From Apostichopus californicus (Eukaryota; Echinodermata; Holothuroidea; Aspidochirotida; Stichopodidae), in NCBI GenBank assembly GCA_020650975.1, contig JAIPMN010024936.1, forward strand, positions 1-20,569: a stretch of DNA of 20,569 nucleotides. Direction: 5' to 3'. Position 1 is the first letter of the stretch. Each line of letters starts with the position of its first letter. Shown one piece after another: positions 18,770-20,569 of this stretch. A program made the translations under genes and the position numbers. The notes under the pieces are model-generated. The model saw only the letters and a list, made by a program, of their open reading frames with translations. It made no database searches and was not told the origin of the DNA.

Positions 18770-20569
18770 CGAGGGCACTTGCAATGCTTTTTATCTATAA
18801 TAATCGAATATAAAGGTCTTTGGCAATGCTTCCATCGCCTGGTAACATCTTTTTACGACGTTCTCTGGTGCTGGGATAATCTCCGGAAAACGTAAGACAA
18901 GTATGGAATGTGTTTTTCGCGTCTCAGACATACTGTCTGGGGCGGTGGCTGAATACACTAGTCCCTTCAACCGCCAAGGTTCTTAGTTGCGTAAAATGAA
19001 TAGAAAAGTATAGTTGGTTAAAAGAGTAAAAACAATTGGACGGCGAATAGATAAATAAAATGAATACAATTATGCAAGGTAGATCAAACAATATGCTAAT
19101 TGATTGAGGTGACTAGGGCTGCTGAGAAAGATAAAGGAAACATGTTGAGTAGAAGTCCAGAGAGAGCATATAACAGAAGAGAATCAAAGAAGATAACTGA
19201 AAAAAAGAGAAAGAAAAAACAAAAATTCTTTAAATGCAAATATGACCTCGCCCCGTCCACCCTACCTATCACCGACAGCCATGCAAACCAGGCTATAGAG
19301 AGCCAGAAAAGGTACAAGAGGAACAGAACAAGAAAAGATTAGGAAGAGTTAGAAAATAATAGAAAACTATATGATGTACGTAATTAAGGGGATCACTCTC
19401 ATACTTTTCAGATCTAAGGAACTTAGGAACAATGCTCAATCATCAATATCCGAAATTTATTCCTCATGAACGACTTTGGGCAGAATTATTACAACGCCTA
19501 CGAGGCCAAGCCCCCGGCCTATATGCTGATAATCTCATTTAGTGAGGTATTTACGTAATATGGTACACCCAGTGGTTTTGAACCGATAGTTTTTGGTAAC
19601 TTTACTGTGCTGTTAACGTGATCCGCCAAGCGGAATCCAGAACATCCGGCCTAAAATGCTTTCAACACCAAACCCTACCCGTACTTCAACTAAACTATCA
19701 GCAACAAACAATTACCACACACACACACCTGAAATAACGAGACGATAATAGATATAATGTTGTTTCTGAAGGCACAAGGGAATTGTACACACCTCGACAA
19801 ATTAGTATATGTGTGCTTAGTTGGCAAGCTATTCTATTCATTCGCATTTTGACGAAGAATACCAATGTGATCAGTTGTTGTGCTGCACATAATTGGACAA
19901 CACGACAAATATTGTAATTTTCACTGGTTGTCGGGTTATACAAACACAGTAAGTCTGCAACTCGTCTGTTCCTTCAGGACCACCGTAACTTTTTTGGGGG
20001 GTTTGTATTATTGTTTGATTACCAATTACAGGATATTGCGACAGATAACTGTCCATGAAAGGTGGTCAGGTGTTCAAGGTCATTACAATGCCAATAGCTG
20101 GATGAGATATATAAGAGAGACAGATAAAGACATTCCACCCGAGAAATGTGTCCTCTGTAATATATGATATCATAACAATAGATTATTTAATTTGAAATGT
20201 AGAACTGTTTTAGTCACAGAAATAGAATCAATAGCCGAATAAGAATATTGATTGCTACAAGAACACACACACACACTTATTATTGAAATAAGTGTAACAC
20301 AGGCGATCTTCTACTTGAAGGGAACAAGAACATTTAATACACAGACTCTATCTACTCTTATCCCCTTAAGAAATATGCGGTTAGAATTTTATAACTTCCT
20401 CTGTTACATAGTGATACAGCGCCATCTGAAACTAAATGCTTATGAGCATGGTACTTGTTTAGTATTTTATTAATTGTATTTTATTGATAAGCATAAATAA
20501 TCAAACTTTGTGCGATCTGACATATCATACTTTGACAACGGTACGGAGTTGTTTCTCCTTAAGAAGAAA
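18770..20569. other. Right flank, no firm gene
   Basis: AT-rich flank. A short GAGGGCACTTGCAATGCTTT word at 18770 echoes the duplicated block (compare 11552-11620). A tRNA-like remnant lies at 18940-18992. Short CA microsatellites occur near 19715-19728 and 20264-20276. A small hairpin (TCCGC CAA GCGGA) lies near 19622. A possible exon is noted at 20033-20155. No recognisable complete gene. Confidence 0.5.
20033..20155 (+). other. Weak candidate exon
   Basis: After an acceptor-like TTGATTACCAATTACAG (ending about 20031) an open frame includes ERWSGVQGHYNANSWMRYI, RETDKDIPPEKCVLCN and then a stop. The composition is richer in polar and charged residues than random frames in this AT-rich flank, and a GT follows the cysteine codons. 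The pyrimidine tract is poor and no family is recognised, so the call is weak. Confidence 0.18.

Noticed and set aside
19096-19342. Overlapping plus and minus frames of 73-80 codons
   Set aside because: One is lysine/arginine-rich because of purine runs and the other is its hydrophobic mirror; both are explained by composition.
19716-19730. CA microsatellite as a notable repeat
   Set aside because: Only about six CA units; ordinary background. The same applies to 20264-20276.
1-20569. Retroviral, LTR-element, Polinton or LINE remains
   Set aside because: No reverse transcriptase, integrase, protease, capsid, polymerase-B or envelope-like words were recognised in any frame, and no LTR-like pair was seen. 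The only paired ends are the transposon's inverted repeats.

Overview
The window looks like AT-rich, gene-poor nuclear DNA from an invertebrate animal. There are no operons, Shine-Dalgarno sites or dense genes. Splice-like signals, decayed repeats, a DNA transposon and an snRNA-derived fragment are present. The transposon protein belongs to a family I associate with marine invertebrates (molluscs, cnidarians, echinoderms, lancelets). I cannot name the species.

Layout. 1-2584: unique-looking flank with no gene seen. 2588-6552: a 3,965 bp DNA transposon with terminal inverted repeats of about 355 bp and a probable 3 bp TAA target duplication. 6560-8280: a decayed tandem array of about four units of 310-430 bp, directly beside the transposon. 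8300-9250: AT-rich filler. 9250-9431: a minus-strand fragment whose head matches the 5' part of U2 snRNA (30 of 31 bases). 9440-10490: T-rich filler. 10584-13035 and 16188-18765: two diverged, collinear, same-strand copies of a block of about 2.5 kb. The left copy also carries a local tandem duplication. 13040-16180 and 18770-20569: AT-rich DNA with a few candidate exons.

The transposon is the main object. Its coding region (about 2955-5795) encodes a conserved helical block of unknown function. This is followed by a PIN/FEN1-like nuclease domain that keeps the full set of catalytic acids, and then a nine-cysteine CXC (tesmin/TSO1-type) zinc-binding domain. A FEN1/XPG-like nuclease, a cysteine-rich C-terminus and a 3 bp target duplication fit the Academ superfamily as I remember it. 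That name is a recalled family assignment and has not been searched.

The coding region is interrupted by an inverted copy (3311-3588) of its own 3' coding sequence (5262-5550). This copy is about 97% identical to its source apart from an 11 bp deletion. It sits so that the coding sequences on either side keep the same reading register. The copy lacks an N-terminus and starts abruptly at the left repeat, so it is probably not autonomous, although its nuclease half looks intact.

Outside the transposon I find no convincing complete host gene. A 61 bp candidate exon (15221-15281) with good splice sites, and a pair of paralogous candidate terminal exons (12060-12190, 17607-17689) in compatible phase, hint at a duplicated host gene or gene fragment. 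These are weak calls.
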